Assembly (NCBI RefSeq): GCF_010731295.1
Contig: NZ_AP022579.1
Location: 434,001-498,000 of the forward strand
DNA from: Mycolicibacterium boenickei
GTDB taxonomy: Bacteria > Actinomycetota > Actinomycetes > Mycobacteriales > Mycobacteriaceae
Length of the DNA stretch: 64,000 nucleotides
Direction: 5' to 3'
In this document: one piece after another, positions 12,101-24,300 of the stretch
How positions within the stretch are numbered: the first letter of the stretch is position 1
Layout of the letters: every line of letters starts with the position of its first letter
Made by a program: the position numbers and the translations under genes
The notes under the pieces: model-generated
Seen by the model: only the letters and a program-made list of their open reading frames with translations
Databases searched by the model: none
What the model was told of the DNA's origin: nothing

Positions 12101-15100
12101 CAACTCAGGCCGGTTGCCGATCTCGTCGAGGCGAGCGTGCTCGGCGGCATCGAGCACATCAATCGATGACAGCCGCCGCCCCGGGTCAGCAATCAGTGCC
12201 TCAACGACCCGCGCCAACCGTTCGATCAGGGTCTCGATGCTGGACGCGTCGAACACATCAGTGCGGAACTCGACGGAACCGCCAATCCCGGCCGCCTCAC
12301 CAGCCTCGTCCCACCGTTCAGCCAACGAGAACGTCAGATCCATCCGAGCGACCTGAGTATCAACCGACAACGGACTGACCCGCGCCTCACCCAGAGTCGC
12401 TTCGGTCGATGTGTCGGCGGTGAAATTCTGCCAAGCCAACGCCACCTGCACCAGCGGATGATGCGCCAGCGACCGAGTCGGCTTGAGCCGATCCACCAAG
12501 ACCTCAAACGGCACATCCTGATGCTCAAGAGTGGCCAGGCTGCGCTGACGCACCTGGGCCACCAACTCCGCAACAGTCGGGTCACCGCCCAGATCCACCC
12601 GCAACACCAACGTGTTGACGAAGAACCCCACCAAACGATCCAGCGCCGCATCACCACGACCCGCGATCGGAACACCCACCGCCACATCACAACTCGCACT
12701 GAGCTTCGACAACAGGATGCTCAGCGCGGCCTGCACCACCATATACGTCGTGACATTGTGCTCCCGCGCCACTTCACGGACACGCTTATGCAATTCGGCC
12801 GGCAACGACACCGGCACACTGGCACCCCGATGATCCGCCTCAACCGGATACGGCCGGTCCGTCGGCAACTCCAGCCGCTCGGGCAACCCGGCCAACGCCT
12901 GCTCCCAATACGCCACCTGCCCAGCAATCCGACTGTTCGGATCAGCCAGCTCACCCAGATTCGCCCGCTGCCACAACGTGTAATCCGCATACTGCACCGG
13001 CAACGGCGCCCACTGCGGCGCGCATCCCCCAGACCGCCCCGCATACGCCAACTGCAGATCCGCGATCAACGGAGCCACAGACCAACCATCGGCAGCGATA
13101 TGGTGCACCACCGCAGCCAACACATACTCATCCTCATCAACCCGGAAAAGCGTTGCCCGCAACGGGATCTCGCTGCCCAGGTCGAAAGCGCGACCGGCAA
13201 ACTCGCCGATGGCCCCACGCAACTCAGCAGCCGAGAACCCGCCCGCATCAACCACACGCCAACCACAATCAGCTGTCTCGGCAGGCACCACCACCTGCTC
13301 CGGAATCCCCTCAACCGACCGGAACACCGTGCGCAACGACTCATGACGCCCCACCACATCAACCAGCGCCGCACCAAGCGCCTCGACATCCAGGTGGCCC
13401 GTGACCTGCAGCGCCACCGCCATGTTGTAGATCGGCGACGGCCCCTCCAACTGATCAAGAAACCACAACCGCTGCTGCGCAAACGACAACGGAATGACAT
13501 CAGGCCGCGGCAAAGCCACCAACGGCTCACGCCCACCCGAACTCTCACCCACACGGGCCGCCAGTTGTGCAGGCGAAGGTGTCTCGAACACCGCCCTTAC
13601 CGGTAGATCGGCGCTCAGACTGGCATTGATGGCATTGATCAAACGGGTGGCCGACAGCGAATCCCCGCCCAGGTCGAAGAACGAATCGTCGACCCCGACG
13701 CGTTCCAACCCCAGCACCTGCGCGTAGATCCCGACCAGGACCTCCTCTACCGGAGTTGCCGGAGCACGATATTGCTGGCCTTGGACGTAGTCAGGGGCCG
13801 GCAGAGCGCGCCGGTCGAGTTTTCCGTTCACCGTCAACGGCAAGGCATCAAGTACCACGATCGCGGCGGGCACCATGTAACCGGGCAACCGTTGACCCAA
13901 CGTGGCACGGACAGCGGCGGGGTCCGCAGTGCCGGTGATGTAGCCAACCAGACGCTTGTCGCCAGGGTGATCCTCCCGGGCGATCACCGCCGCCTGATCG
14001 ACACCAGGAAGTTCAGCCAGAGCTGTTTGAATCTCACCCAGTTCGATCCGATACCCACGAATCTTGACCTGCTCATCAGCACGTCCCAGATACCGCAGCT
14101 GCCCGTGACTGTCCCAGGACGCCAGGTCCCCGGTCCGATACATCCGGAACCCGACCCCGCCGAACGGACACGCCACAAACCGCGACGCACTCAACCCACC
14201 ACGACGCCAGTAACCCAACCCCAACCCCGCGCCGACCACATACAACTCACCCGTCACACCAACCGGCACCGGCTGCAACGATGCATCCAACACAAAAAAC
14301 CCAAGATGACCCAACGGCACACCAATCGGACTGACACTGCCCTCAACATCGCCGGCCACGATCTCCCGGAACGACGCATGCACCGTCGTCTCGGTAATCC
14401 CATACATATTGATCAACCGCGGCGAACCCGGATGCCGATCCAGCCAGCCCCGAAGCCGCTGCGGCTCAAGAGCTTCCCCACCGAAGACCACCGTCTCCAA
14501 CTTCAACCCGCCACCCGACCCCGGGTGCACCGCATCGACAGTCTGCAGCGCATAAAACGCCGACGGCGTCTGGCTGAACATGGTGACCTGCTCAGCAACC
14601 AACAAGGCAAACAGATCCTCCGGAGCCCGCGTCACTGACTCAGGTACCACCACCAACCGGCCGCCGAACAACAGCGCGCCCCAGATCTCCCACACCGAAT
14701 AGTCGAACGCCAACGAATGACACTGCGTCCACACCTGACCCGCCAGACCCAACTCCGCATCCAACGTCGCCAACAACCGCACCACATTGGCGTGAGTAAT
14801 CGCCACACCCTTCGGACGACCCGTCGTCCCCGACGTATAGATGAAGTACGCGACATCATCAGCCGTCACCGCCGGCAGTCTCTGCCCCTGCCCGTCGTGC
14901 TGACGCACCTCATCGAAATCGATGACATCCAGATCGCACCCGGCGAACCGGCCCATCAACTCCGCGGTCGTGACCGCCACCACCGGCGCCGCATCATCCA
15001 ACATGAACCGAACCCGCGCATCAGGATGCATCGGATCAATCGGCAGATACGCCGCCCCCGCCTTCAACACCGCAACGATGGAAACAATCGCTTCAACGCA

Positions 15101-15397
15101 GCGCGGGAACAACAATGCCACCCGCATACCCGGGCGCACGCCCAAACTGATCAACCGGTGCGCCAAGCGATCCGATGACTCATCCAACTCCGCATACGAC
15201 AACGAGTAGCCGTTGAATGTCACCGCCGGCGCCTCGGGTGCGCGCGCCACCTGCGCTGCAAACAAGATCGGAATCGACGACGACACCGAGGTCGGGTCGG
15301 ACAGCACCGCCCGATTGCCCCAGCCGAACAGCTCAGCGTGCTCGTCCTCATCCAGGAAATCCATCGACGACGAGCGCCGACTGAGGTCGGCTGTCAC
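3131..15397 (-). CDS. Non-ribosomal peptide synthetase, modules 6-9 with thioesterase
   Basis: 4088 aa. Domain order is A-T-C-A-T-C-A-T-C-A-T-TE. Carrier serines (LGGDSLSA) lie near residues 580, 1652, 2712 and 3762. Condensation motifs are HHIAADGWS near 766, HHIAGDGLS near 1836 and HHIAGDAWS near 2894; the last has Ala for the usual Gly. The terminal thioesterase has GWSFGG near 3885 and a late THFEMF. The protein starts with an A domain because its partner C domain ends the upstream synthetase. The GTG start overlaps that gene's stop by 4 bp (GTGA). Hand-read pocket codes: module 6 DYWSVGMVHK, module 7 identical (close to the threonine code DFWNVGMVHK), module 8 DVWSVAAVYK, module 9 DVWNVAG with an indel nearby. 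By colinearity I predict Thr-Thr-Ala-Pro, then hydrolytic release. No epimerase domain is present. Confidence 0.95.
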   Translation of the reverse strand: MTADLSRRSSSMDFLDEDEHAELFGWGNRAVLSDPTSVSSSIPILFAAQVARAPEAPAVTFNGYSLSYAELDESSDRLAHRLISLGVRPGMRVALLFPRCVEAIVSIVAVLKAGAAYLPIDPMHPDARVRFMLDDAAPVVAVTTAELMGRFAGCDLDVIDFDEVRQHDGQGQRLPAVTADDVAYFIYTSGTTGRPKGVAITHANVVRLLATLDAELGLAGQVWTQCHSLAFDYSVWEIWGALLFGGRLVVVPESVTRAPEDLFALLVAEQVTMFSQTPSAFYALQTVDAVHPGSGGGLKLETVVFGGEALEPQRLRGWLDRHPGSPRLINMYGITETTVHASFREIVAGDVEGSVSPIGVPLGHLGFFVLDASLQPVPVGVTGELYVVGAGLGLGYWRRGGLSASRFVACPFGGVGFRMYRTGDLASWDSHGQLRYLGRADEQVKIRGYRIELGEIQTALAELPGVDQAAVIAREDHPGDKRLVGYITGTADPAAVRATLGQRLPGYMVPAAIVVLDALPLTVNGKLDRRALPAPDYVQGQQYRAPATPVEEVLVGIYAQVLGLERVGVDDSFFDLGGDSLSATRLINAINASLSADLPVRAVFETPSPAQLAARVGESSGGREPLVALPRPDVIPLSFAQQRLWFLDQLEGPSPIYNMAVALQVTGHLDVEALGAALVDVVGRHESLRTVFRSVEGIPEQVVVPAETADCGWRVVDAGGFSAAELRGAIGEFAGRAFDLGSEIPLRATLFRVDEDEYVLAAVVHHIAADGWSVAPLIADLQLAYAGRSGGCAPQWAPLPVQYADYTLWQRANLGELADPNSRIAGQVAYWEQALAGLPERLELPTDRPYPVEADHRGASVPVSLPAELHKRVREVAREHNVTTYMVVQAALSILLSKLSASCDVAVGVPIAGRGDAALDRLVGFFVNTLVLRVDLGGDPTVAELVAQVRQRSLATLEHQDVPFEVLVDRLKPTRSLAHHPLVQVALAWQNFTADTSTEATLGEARVSPLSVDTQVARMDLTFSLAERWDEAGEAAGIGGSVEFRTDVFDASSIETLIERLARVVEALIADPGRRLSSIDVLDAAEHARLDEIGNRPELTRPAPPVASIPGLFAAQVAQVPDAVALSFDGRSMTYRELDEASNRLAHSLVEHGAGPGRCVAVLLPRSAEAIVAVLAVLKSGAAYLPIDAMHPDARIQFTLGDADPVVAVTTSALAGRLDGTGVAVVDIDAAGVATQPGAPLPPLPGAGDIAYLIYTSGTTGRPKGVAITHANVVRLLATLDAELGLAGQVWTQCHSLAFDYSVWEIWGALLFGGRLVVVPESVTRAPEELLALLVTEQVTVLSQTPSAFYALQSADAVQPELGRQLKLETVVFGGEALEPQRLRPWFDAHRGTPRLINMYGITETTVHASFREIVAGDVEGSVSPIGVPLGHLGFFVLDQGLRQAPFGVVGELYVAGAGVGMGYWRRGNLTASRFVACPFGGAGFRMYRTGDLAAWGSDGQLRYLGRADEQVKIRGYRIELGEIQSVLADLDGVDQAAVIAREDRPGDKRLVGYVTETSVGSVNSASIRAVMAERLPSYMVPAAVVVVDALSLTVNGKLDRRALPEPEYADVDRYRAPGTPTEEILAGVYAQVLGLERVGADDSFFDLGGDSLSAMRLINAINASLDTDLAVRAVFEAPTVAQLAAQAGERSGRREPLVAQPRPDVLPLSYAQQRLWFLDQLEGPSPIYNMPTAYRITGGLDVDAMGQAFADVVERHEALRTVFPAVDGVPTQVVLPAGQADLGWQVVDATDWSMERLSAAIHGAVGYNFDLSAESPLQATLFRVDEDEHILVAVVHHIAGDGLSIGPLVRDLGVAYAARCLGQVPGWAPLPVQYADYTLWQRAYLGDPADPESRIAGQLAYWEEELAGLPERLELPTDRPYPAEADYRGASVTMEWPVELQQQIAHAARGHDATSFMVVQAALAVLLSSLSGNTDVAVGFPIAGRGDPSLDELVGVFINTLVLRIELDGDPTFADLLAQVRRRSLAAYEHQDVPFEMIVDRLNPARSLTHHPLVQVLVAWQNLTKQDEGQPAATSLGGMQATPLEADTQAARMDLTISLAERWSGGEPAGITGAVEFRTDVFDADTIQTFIERLSRVVEALTADPAAKLSSVNLLGPADHATLEGWGNRAVLADPVSAVSIPVVFAEQVARDPDAVAVVCGDSSWTYRDLDDASNRLAHLLVGHGAGPGESVALLLNHSAEAIVAILAVLKSGAAYLPIDPMVPDARVEFMLGDARPVAAITTSGLSARLDGADLAVIDVADDRIEMQPSSALPGPAADDIAYVIYTSGTTGVPKGVAITHQNVTEFLGAVDPALVGPGTVWSQWHSLVFDVSVWDIFGALLHGGRLVVVPEEVARSPHDLHALLVAEKVSVLSQTPSAAGMLSPQGLESAALVVAGEACPTELVQRWAPGRVLINAYGPTEATVYATISAPLKAEEAGSNVVPIGAPVPGAALFVLDRWLREVPPGVVGELYVAGRGVGVGYVGRPGLTASRFVPCPFGGAGARMYRTGDLVRWGGDGQMQYFGRADEQVKIRGYRIELGEIQVALADLDGVEQAVVIAREDRPGEKRLVGYVTESVTGMVDAGKARGQLAEQLPAYLVPAAVVVLDEIPLTVNGKLDRRALPAPEYLDADSYRAPATPTEEILAGIFAQVLGLDRVGVDDSFFDLGGDSLSAIRLINAINTAFDTDLAVRAVFDAPAVAQLETRIATGTGGRSALVPVPRPAVVPLSYSQQRLWFLDQLHGPSPIYNMPMMYRVTGLDVDALGLALADVVARHESLRTVFPEVDGVPRQLVIPAEQAEIGWQVVDAAGWPADRLAGAVDSAIGHPFDLSIEIPIRAELFRVSENEHLLVAVMHHIAGDAWSFAPLARDVAAAYAARCGGQAPDWSPLPVQYVDYTLWQREQLGELSDPESRIAGQLDCWQDALAGLPDRLELPTDRPYPAVADHHGAVVEVEWPAELQQRVAQVAREHNATSFMVLQAALSVLLSNLSASSDVAVGFPIAGRSDPALDELVGFFVNTLVLRVELDGDPTVADLVGQVRQRSLAAYEHQDVPFEVLVERLNPARSLTHHPLIQVMLAWQNPASAPDAESALGDVYAAPLMAETHTARMDLVFALGERFDAEGASAGIGGSVEFRTDVFDAETVEVMVGRLARVLEAMTADPARRLSSIDVLDGAEHVRLDTVGNRAALTRAAPSQASVPMLFAERVVRTPDAAALTYEGRSWSYRELDEASNRLAHFLVGHGAGPGECVAVLLDRSAAAIVSILAILKTGAAYVPIDPAHPDARIAMVVGDARPVATVTTGELAGRLDGLGVAVVDVADPRTEAEPSTAVQAGPAPDDIAYVIYTSGTTGVPKGVAVPHRNVTGLLLSLDVELPRVGVWSQWHSYAFDVSVWEIFGALLSGGRLVVVPDAVAGSPDELHALLIAEGVTVLNQTPSAAAALSTDGLDSTALVVAGEACPTELVDRWAPGRVMLNGYGPTETWYTSFSAPLVAGSTVVPIGVPIPGAAFFVLDPWLRQVAAGVVGELYVAGAGVASGYLGRGGLTGSRFVACPFAEGQRMYRTGDLVSWAPDGQLHYLGRADEQVKIRGYRIELGEIQAVMADLEGVDQAAVIAREDRPGDKRLVGYVTGTAGGAEVRAALAQRLPSYMVPAAVMVLDTLPLTVNGKLDRRALPVPDYADARQYCAPATLTEEILAGIYADVLGLERVGVEDSFFDLGGDSLSAMRVIAAANARLDAELAVRVMFDAPTVRGLAQHVGRAESSQEVVPVEVLKPGNGVPLCCIHDGFGLSWSYRALGQYVDGPIIGINQVPADGEREAMSIRGMASRYADRLQELYPVGPYRILGWSFGGVVAHALAVELQRRGCEVQRLVLLDGLLNPNKFWKRITRTLARNQAVTEGWVLDYILRTNRARVPVHWGLLTYSKVADIIARHGASPPSRQLVAFMARSVSAGQVMLLDHAPDVFDGDAVMFSAARPRCEDTGGDGVRSRLARLRNRRAARSLLHSWRPYVSGEITVLPVGCTHFEMFTPESLRGYAEQLKALLESTSE

Positions 15398-18300
15398 GAC
15401 GCCGCCTCTACCTCAGCCGTCATCGCCATCAACACCTTTCGCAACCGATCGGTCAACCGCATGACAGTGGCCTCGTCATAGACGTCGGTGCGAAACTCCA
15501 CGGTTCCTCCAATCCCGGCGGGCTCGCCGGTCTCTGTCCAGCGTTCACCTAGCGCGAAGGTCAGATCAGTACGGGCGGTGTGGGTCTGAGCAGGTAGCGG
15601 AGTAACCTGCACGTCTCCCAGCGCCAGGCCACCGGCGACATCCGCGGTGTGCTGCCATTCCAGGTTCTGCCAGGACAGCATCACCTGCACCAGCGGGTGA
15701 TGGGTCAGGCTGCGAGTCGGGTTGACTCGATCCACCACAACTTCGAACGGGACGTCCTGATGCTCGAAGGCCGCCAAACCACGCTGCCGCACCTGCTCCA
15801 ACAGTTCACCGATAGTCGGATCGCCGGAGAAGTCGACGCGCAGCACCAGCGTGTTGACGAAGAACCCGACCAACCTGTCGAGTGCCGGATCATTGCGGCC
15901 GGCAATTGAAATTCCCACCGCCACATCTGGACTCGCACTGAGCTTCGACAGCAGCAGCGCCAACCCCGCCTGCACCACCATGAAACTGGTGGCATTCTGT
16001 TCACGAGCCACCCGGGCGATCCGCTGCTGAAGCTCAACAGGCCACTCCACCGCCAAACTGCCACCCTCGTAGTCCGCCACCGGCGGGTATGGCCGATCTG
16101 TCGGCAACTCCAGCCGCTCCGGCATCCCGGCTAACGCCTGCTCCCAGTACGCCAGCTGCCCGGATATCCGACTGTCGGGATCGGCCAGGTCACCCAGATA
16201 CGAGCGTTGCCACAACGTGTAATCCGCGTACTGCACCGGCAACGGTGACCAATCAGGCATCTGGCCAGCACACCGACTGGCGTACGCGGCGCCGAGATCC
16301 GCCACCAAGGGGGTGACCGACCAGCCGTCGGCAGCGATGTGGTGTACCACCGCCACGAGCACATGCTCGTCCGGTGCGACACGGAACAGTGTTGCCTTCA
16401 AAGGCAATTCGGCGGACAGGTCGAACGGATGGCGCGCGACGGCGCTGGCGGCCTCGACCAGCCGGTCCGCCGGCCAGCCGACTGCATCGACCACCTGCCA
16501 TTGCATCCGGGCGTTCTCGGCCGACACGACCAATTGCTGGGGCACCTCACCGGCCAGGGTGAACATCGTGCGCAGGCTCTCGTGACGACCCACCACATCA
16601 CCCAACGCCTGCCCGAGCGCAACGGGATCGAGGTCACCGGTCAGGCGCAATCCCACCGCCAGGTTGTAAACCGGTGAGGGGCCGTTCAATTGATCGAAGA
16701 ACCACAACCGCTGCTGGGCATAGGACAACGGGATGGTCTGTGGTCGCGGCATCACCTGCAGTGGCGGGCGTACCGCGTCGGCCTGCTGGCGGTCCAGGCA
16801 GACCGCCAGTCGTCCGACGGTGGGCGCATCGAACAGATAACGGACCGGGACGTCCTTCCCCAAGGCGGACTGAAGGCGCGCGCTGACCCGGATGGCGATC
16901 AACGAATCCCCACCCAGGGCGAAGAAGTCGTCGTCGAGTCCGACCCGATCGAGCCCGAGTACCTCGGCGAACACCTCGGCGACGGTCTTTTCCGTCGGCG
17001 TCTGGGGTGGCCGGAAGGTGGCGGCCGTGAACACCGGCTCGGGCAGGGCTTTCCGGTCGATCTTGCCCGAGGAGGTCAACGGGAATTCTTCGAGCACCAC
17101 GATCTGGCTCGGCACCATGTATTCCGGCAGGCGCCCGGCCAGCCACTGGCGGACTTCGCTGACCTTGCTGTTGGTGTCAGGGTCATTGGCGTAGGCGCTG
17201 CGCTCCTGTGATCCCCCCTGTGACAGGTATAGATCGGTCAACACCGGGACCTCAGCGTGGTCGGCGCCGTCGACGAACAGCGCGTCGAGCGTGCCCGGCT
17301 GAGGCCCCCACGTGACCGCAACAAGATATCCGGCGGCTTCGCCGAGCCGGTACAGGAGCTCGGGCGTAACTCCATTGGCGGACGGGGCCGCAGCCTCTGC
17401 CAACGCGTCGGCCAACGGCTGTCCATCGGCAAGGGCCTGTTCGGTGATCACGTCGGCGATCACACCCGCGCGCGGAATCGCACTGACTCGCACGGTCGAC
17501 GGCCGCTGAGCTGTCAACTCGGCCCGCAGTCCGGCGAGGCCTGCGCAATCAGACCAATTCCAGACGGGTGCGCCTGCGAGCGACCGGATTCCGGCCGCTG
17601 ATTTGTGAACAGCGACGTCGTAGCGGTAACGGGTCAGCTCGTTGTCGGCTTCACCGCGCTTGACCTGGATGCCGATGCCGCCAACCGACGGGTGGTCGGC
17701 CGCCCACGTGGTGAAGAACTCAGGGGCCAGCAGCAGCTCAGGCTCGCCGATGATCGCTCGTTGCACGCGTTGGCGGATCTCGTCGGTATCTGCGTCGGAT
17801 CCGCTGCGCACCAACGCAATACCGGTCTGGAAGGCACCCTGCAGGCTGTGGTTGCGCACATCGCCGACGAACAACGTTCCGCCGGGGGCCAACAGAGTTA
17901 CGGCCTGGTCCATGACCTCGGTGAGATACGCCGCGTTCGGGAAGTACTGAATGACCGAGTTGATGATGATCGTGTCGAAGTATCCGTCCGGCAGCCCGTC
18001 GACGACATCCGCCGGCTGTACCCGCAAGCGGATCCGGTCGCCCCACGGTTGTCCGGCCACCGCTGACTCCAGCGTCCGGATGGTCGGCGCTGAGAAGTCC
18101 GTGCCCCAGTACTCCACGCACTTCGGGGCAACCTGGGAGAGGACAAGACCCGAACCGACGCCGAGCTCGAGTACCCGCTGCGGTCGGAGTGCCAGAATCC
18201 GATCCACAGCACCCGAGCGCCATTCCTCCATCTGCTCGAGTGGAATCGGGTCCGAGGTGTAGCTGCTGTTCCAGCCGCGGAAATCACTACCGAAATCCGA

Positions 18301-21300
18301 CACCTCGAGGTCAGCGTCATAGAGCTCGTCGTAGACGGTTTGCCACTGGTCCACGACTTCCGCGTCGTGGTCGGCATTGCTGGCCCGCTCCAGAGCGACA
18401 TACGCGACCAGGTGGTCGGCGGTGTCGTCGTGGTAGACCGCGGCAGCAGCGCGGTTGACTTGCGGGCACGCCAGCAGCGTGTTCTCGATCTCGCCCAGCT
18501 CCAGGCGCTGCCCACGCAGCTTCACCTGGGCATCGGCCCGGCCGAGGTACTCCAGGCTGCCCGTCTCGTTCCAGCGCACCAGATCGCCGGTGCGGTACAG
18601 CCGCGTGCCCGGAGCCCCAAAGGGGTTGGCCACGAAGCGATCTGCCGTCAGATCGGACCGGCCCACATAGCCACGAGCCAACACCGGACCCGTCAGGTAC
18701 AACTCGCCCACCACCCCAACCGGAACCGGGTTCAGCCGCCCGTCCAACACCAACGCACGCGTCCCCGGGACCGGGGCTCCGATCCGCACGGGCTCCCCGG
18801 CCGCCACCGCACTCCAGGTAGCCCAGATCGTCACCTCGGTCGGTCCGTACAAATTGAACATTCGACGCCCAGGCGCCCACGCGGCCGCCAACTCCGCCGG
18901 ACACGCCTCACCGCCCGTGGCCAACGTCGTCAATCCGCCCAGCCGGCTTCGGTCGAGCGTCGCCACCACGGTCGGGGTGATGATCGCCGCCTCGACCTGC
19001 TGATCTTCAATCACCGCCGTCAGCGCGTCACCCGCATAGGAATCCGGTGATGCCACCACCAACGCCGCCTGGGAGGCTGTCGCCCACAACCACTCGAAGA
19101 CCGAGGCATCGAATGTCGGCGCGGCGACCATCAGCACGCGCGCGCCGGCACCCACGCCCAACAACTCACGCGTAGCCGCAGCCACACCGAGCAGACCGGC
19201 ATGGCTGATCGCCACGCCCTTCGGTGTGCCCGTCGATCCCGACGTGAAGATCGCGTACGCAGCGTCGTCGGTGGTCAATGGAGCCAACCGGTCCTCGTCG
19301 GTGATCGGTTCCGCGGAGCGTCTCGAAAGGTCCAGTGCCTCGGTGTCCAGGACCGGCCGTGTCCCGGCGCCGGCCACCGGGTCAGCACCTCGAGTGAGCA
19401 CACACGCCGCCTCGACGGTGTCCAGCACCGTGGAGATCCGGTCGGCCGGGTGGGTCCGGTCCACGGGCACGTATACCCCGCCGGCCTTGAGCACCGCCCA
19501 CCACGCGATCACCAACTCGACGGATCGGCTGATCGCCACGCCGACGGCGCGTTCGGGGCCGACCCCCGCTTCGATCAGAACTCGTGCCAACCGGTTGGAG
19601 GCCTCATCGAGCTCCCGGTAGGTGAATTGCCGCGGGCCATCCAGCACTGCCAACCCGTCAGGTTGCGCAGCCACCGCCGCAGCCAACAACTCCGGAGCCA
19701 ACCCGACCCGTGCATCGACGCCGGCACCAGACCACCTCTGCAACACCAGATTGCGTTCGTCGTCGCCTAGCAGACCGACCTCGCCCACCACCACCGACGA
19801 GTCGGCCACCACAGCCTCGACCACGCGACCGAACCAACCCACCAGGTGCTCGATCGTGGACCGGTCGAACAAGTCGGTGGCGTATGTCAGCACACCGGCG
19901 GCCATCGGGGCACCCGAGCGTTCGTCGGGGACCTCCCTGATGTCCACATCGAGATCGAACTTGGCAGTGCGCGTGACCATCGACATCGGCTCGATGCCGG
20001 CACCCTCCAATGCCACCTCGGGACGCACGTTGTTCTGGAAGACCAACGCAACCTGGAACAACGGATGATGCGAGGTGGACCGTGCCGGGTTGAGTTGCTC
20101 CACCAGCAACTCGAAGGGCACGTCCTGATTGGTGTATCCGTCCAGCGCCTTCTGCCGTACCTGGTCGAGCACATCGCTGAACCGCTGCTGAGAGTTCAAT
20201 CCGACCCGCAGTACCCAGGTGTTGACGAAGAAGCCGACCAGCTCCTGCAGAGCCTGATCGTTGCGTCCGGCGATCGGCGTCCCCAGCGCGATGTCCTCAC
20301 CGACGCCGGCCCGGTGCAGCACGACGGACATCACGGCCTGCAGCACCATAGACGTGGTGACGTTGTGTTCTGCGGCAACCGCTTTGATCCCGGCCCAGGA
20401 TTCGGGATCGATACGTAGCTCGACCCCGTCACCGCGGTAGCTGGGCACAGGTGGGCGAGGACGGTCGGTGGGTAGCGATACCACCTCAGGCAGACCCGCC
20501 AGCTCTTTCCGCCAGTAGGACAGCTGCTCGGCGATGCGGCTACCCGGATCGTCCAGATCTCCCAGATGTTCCCGCTGCCACAGCGAGTAGTCGGCGTACT
20601 GCACCGGCAACGGGGACCAGTCCGGGGTCTGCCCGGCGCAGCGAGCTGCGTAGGCGATCCCGACATCCTTGACCATCGGCGCCATCGACCAGCCGTCGAA
20701 AGCGATGTGGTGCAGAACAATTCCGAGCACGTACTGTTCGGGCCCCACTTCATAGATCTGGGCCCGAATCGGGATCTCGGTCGCCAGATCGAACCGGTAT
20801 CCCGCCAACGCCACCAATTCGGCCATGACAGCGTCTTTTTGGTCCTCGGCGACCCGTACCAGGGTGGGACCGCCGCGCCGCCACAGCCCCGGCTCCGCAG
20901 CAAGCACCTTCTGCGAGGGCACACCGTCGACATCGGGGAACACCGTGCGCAGCGATTCGTGACGGTCGATCACATCATCAAGCGCCGCCCCGAGTGCATC
21001 GAGGTCCACTGCTCCGTTGATCCGGAATGCGATCGGCATGTTGTAAGTCGCGACCCCGCCCTCGAACCGGTTGAGGAACCACAGCCGCTGCTGGGCATAC
21101 GACAGCGGGATGACGGCCGGGCGCTGCTGTGGGACCAGGGGTCGGCGTTCGCTCGTGCCCGAAATGATGCGCAACGCGAGTTGGGCGACGGTCGGTGCGT
21201 CGAACAAGGTCCGCACTGCAAGGTCGACGTCGAGGTGGCTGTTGACGGCGGCGAGTAGCCGCATCGCTGACAGGGAGTCGCCGCCCAGGTCGAAGAAGGA

Positions 21301-24300
21301 ATCATCGACACCAACGCGGTCCAGACCCAGGACCTGGGCGTAGATGCCCGCGAGGATCTCCTCGGTCGCCGTACTCGGAGCCCGGTAATGATCGGTATCG
21401 GCGTAATCGGGTGCCGGCAAAGCACGTGTGTCGAGCTTGCCGTTGACCGTCAACGGCAACGAATCGAGCACAACAACCGCGGCGGGCACCATATACGACG
21501 GCAACCGCTGCGAGAGCTGCGCCCGAACCTCCGACGGCTCCGCGGTGCCGGTGAGGTAGCCGACCAGACGCTTGTCCCCCGGCTGATCCTCACGGACGAT
21601 CACCGCCGCCTGCTGCACACCCTCCACACCAGCCAACGCCGCTTGGATTTCCCCGAGTTCGATGCGGTAGCCACGAATCTTGACCTGATCATCAGCACGA
21701 CCGGCATACCGCAACTGCCCATCCGGACCCCACGACACCAAATCCCCGGTGCGATACATCCGCATCCCAGGAGTCCCAAACGGGCACGCCACAAACCGCG
21801 ACCCGGTCAGACCAGGACGACCCAGATACCCGGCACCGACACCACGGCCGGCCACATACAACTCCCCCACCACCCCCGGGGGCACCAGACGAAGCGACCG
21901 ATCAAGCACGAACAACCCCGCACCGGGCACCGGCACACCAATCGGAACCACCGACGAACCCGCCCGCAACGGCTCACTGATCGTGGCATACACCGTGGTT
22001 TCGGTCGGCCCGTAACCATTGATCATCACCCGACCCGGCGCCCACCGATCCACCACATCCGGCGGGCACGCCTCCGCGGCCACCATCAACGACGACACCG
22101 ACCCCAGCTTCTCCGGATCCAAAACACCCACCGCAGAAGGGGTCTGACTCAACACCGTCACACCCTCGCCGACAAGCAGCGCCTCCAGATCCCGCGGCGA
22201 ACGGGTCGTCTGCTCGGGCACCACCACCAAACGACCACCAAACAGCAGCGCGCCCCAGATCTCCCACACCGAATAATCGAACGCCAACGACGAACACGCC
22301 GCCCACACCTGCGCCGGCCCGAACTCAACACCAACATCCATGCCGTCGAACAACCGCGTCACGTTCTGATGCGTAACGACAACACCTTTGGGCACACCCG
22401 TCGTCCCCGACGTATAGATAATGTGCGCCACATCATCCGGCGCCGGCACCGGCAACGCCGAGCTGGACTGGGCATCGATACGAGGATCGTCGACCTCGAC
22501 CACCGGTACGCCACATCCGCCCAACCGGTCGGCCAGGTCACCCATCGTGACGGCCACGACCGGCATGGCATCAGCCAGCATGAACTCGATGCGGGAGTCG
22601 GGATGCCCCGGATCGATCGGCAGGTACGCCGCCCCCGACTTGAGCACCGCCAAGATCGCGACGATGGCCTGCGCCGAGCGCTCAAGCAACAAGGCCACAC
22701 ACTCGCCCGGACCCGCGCCCTGATCCATCAACAGGTGCGCCAGTCGGTTCGACGCTTCATCAAGCTCGCGGTAGGTCATCGACCGGCCCTCGAAACTGAC
22801 TGCCGTCGCGCCCTGAGCACGCTCTACTTGCGCCGCGAACAATTCCGGAATCGACGACTCCACCACCGACCGGGTCAACACCACCCGATGACCCAGCTCA
22901 TCCAGCCGCGCACTATCAGCCGCATCAAGCACATCCACCGACGACAACCGCCGGGCCGGATCAGCCGTCATCGCCACCAGCACCCGCTGCAACCGCTCGA
23001 TCAAAGTCTCGATAGTGGCCGCATCGAACACATCCGTACGGAACTCGACCACGCCGCCGATGCCGGCCGGGGCGCCGGCCTCGCCGAAACGCTCAGCGAG
23101 GGAGAACACCAAATCCATACGGGCGGTTCGGGTCTCCGCATCGAGCGGCGTGGCCTGGACTTCGCCCAGATCTAAGCTGGACGCCTGTTCGGTAGCGAAG
23201 TTCTGCCAGGACACCATGACCTGGACGAGCGGATGATGGGTGAGACTGCGGGTCGGGTTGAGCCGCTCCACCAGCAGCTCGAACGGTACATCCTGATGGT
23301 CGAGCGCAGCCAGCCCCCGTTGCCGTACCTGGTCCAACAGATCGGAAACCGTGGGGTCCCCCGCCAGGTCGAGCCGTAGGACCACGGTGTTGACGAAGAA
23401 CCCCACCAGTTCGTCAAGGCTGGGGTCGCTGCGTCCGGCGGTTGCAATTCCCACCGCCACATCGGAACTGGCGCTCAGCTGTGCGAGCAGCGCCGCCAGC
23501 GCGGCCTGGACGACCATGAAACTGGTCGCGTTGTGCTCGCGGGCCACGCGGGCCACCTGCTGCTGCAACTCGACGGACCAATCCACCACCACACTCGAAC
23601 CCTGGTAGTCGGCCACGGGCGGATACGTCCGATCAGTCGGCAGCTCCAGACGTTCCGGCAGACCCTCCAGCGCCTGTTCCCAGTAGGCCAGCTGCGTGGC
23701 GATGACACTGTCCGGATCGGATTCAGACCCCAGCCACCCCTGTTGCCACAAGGTGTAATCGGCGTACTGGACCGGCAGCGGCGACCAATTGGGGGGTTGG
23801 CCCGCGCAGCGACTCCCATAAGCCGATCCCAGATCAGCGACGAACGGAGTGATCGACCAGCCGTCGGCAGCGATGTGATGGACCACTGCGACCAGCACAT
23901 GTCTATCTTCATCAACGCGGAACAGCGTTGCACGCAAGGGGATTTCGGCGGTGAGGTCAAATGAGTGCCGCGCGACTGCTCCGGCGGCCTCCTCCAGCCG
24001 ATCCGCCGACCATCCGGTCGCGTCGACGACCTGCCAACCCAGCTCTGCTTGCCCGACCGGCACGATCATTTGCTGCGGAACCCCGTCGACCGCCCCGAAC
24101 ATGGTGCGAAGACTCTCGTGGCGGCCCACGACGTCAGCCAAGGACTGTCCCAACGCGTCGGCGTTCAGGCTTCCGTCCAAGCGCAACGCGACCGCCATGT
24201 TGTAGATCGCCGAAGGGCCCTGTAGCTGCTCCAAGAACCACAGCCGCTGCTGGGCATACGACAGCGGGATGACGGCGGGGCGATGCTGCGGGACCAACCG

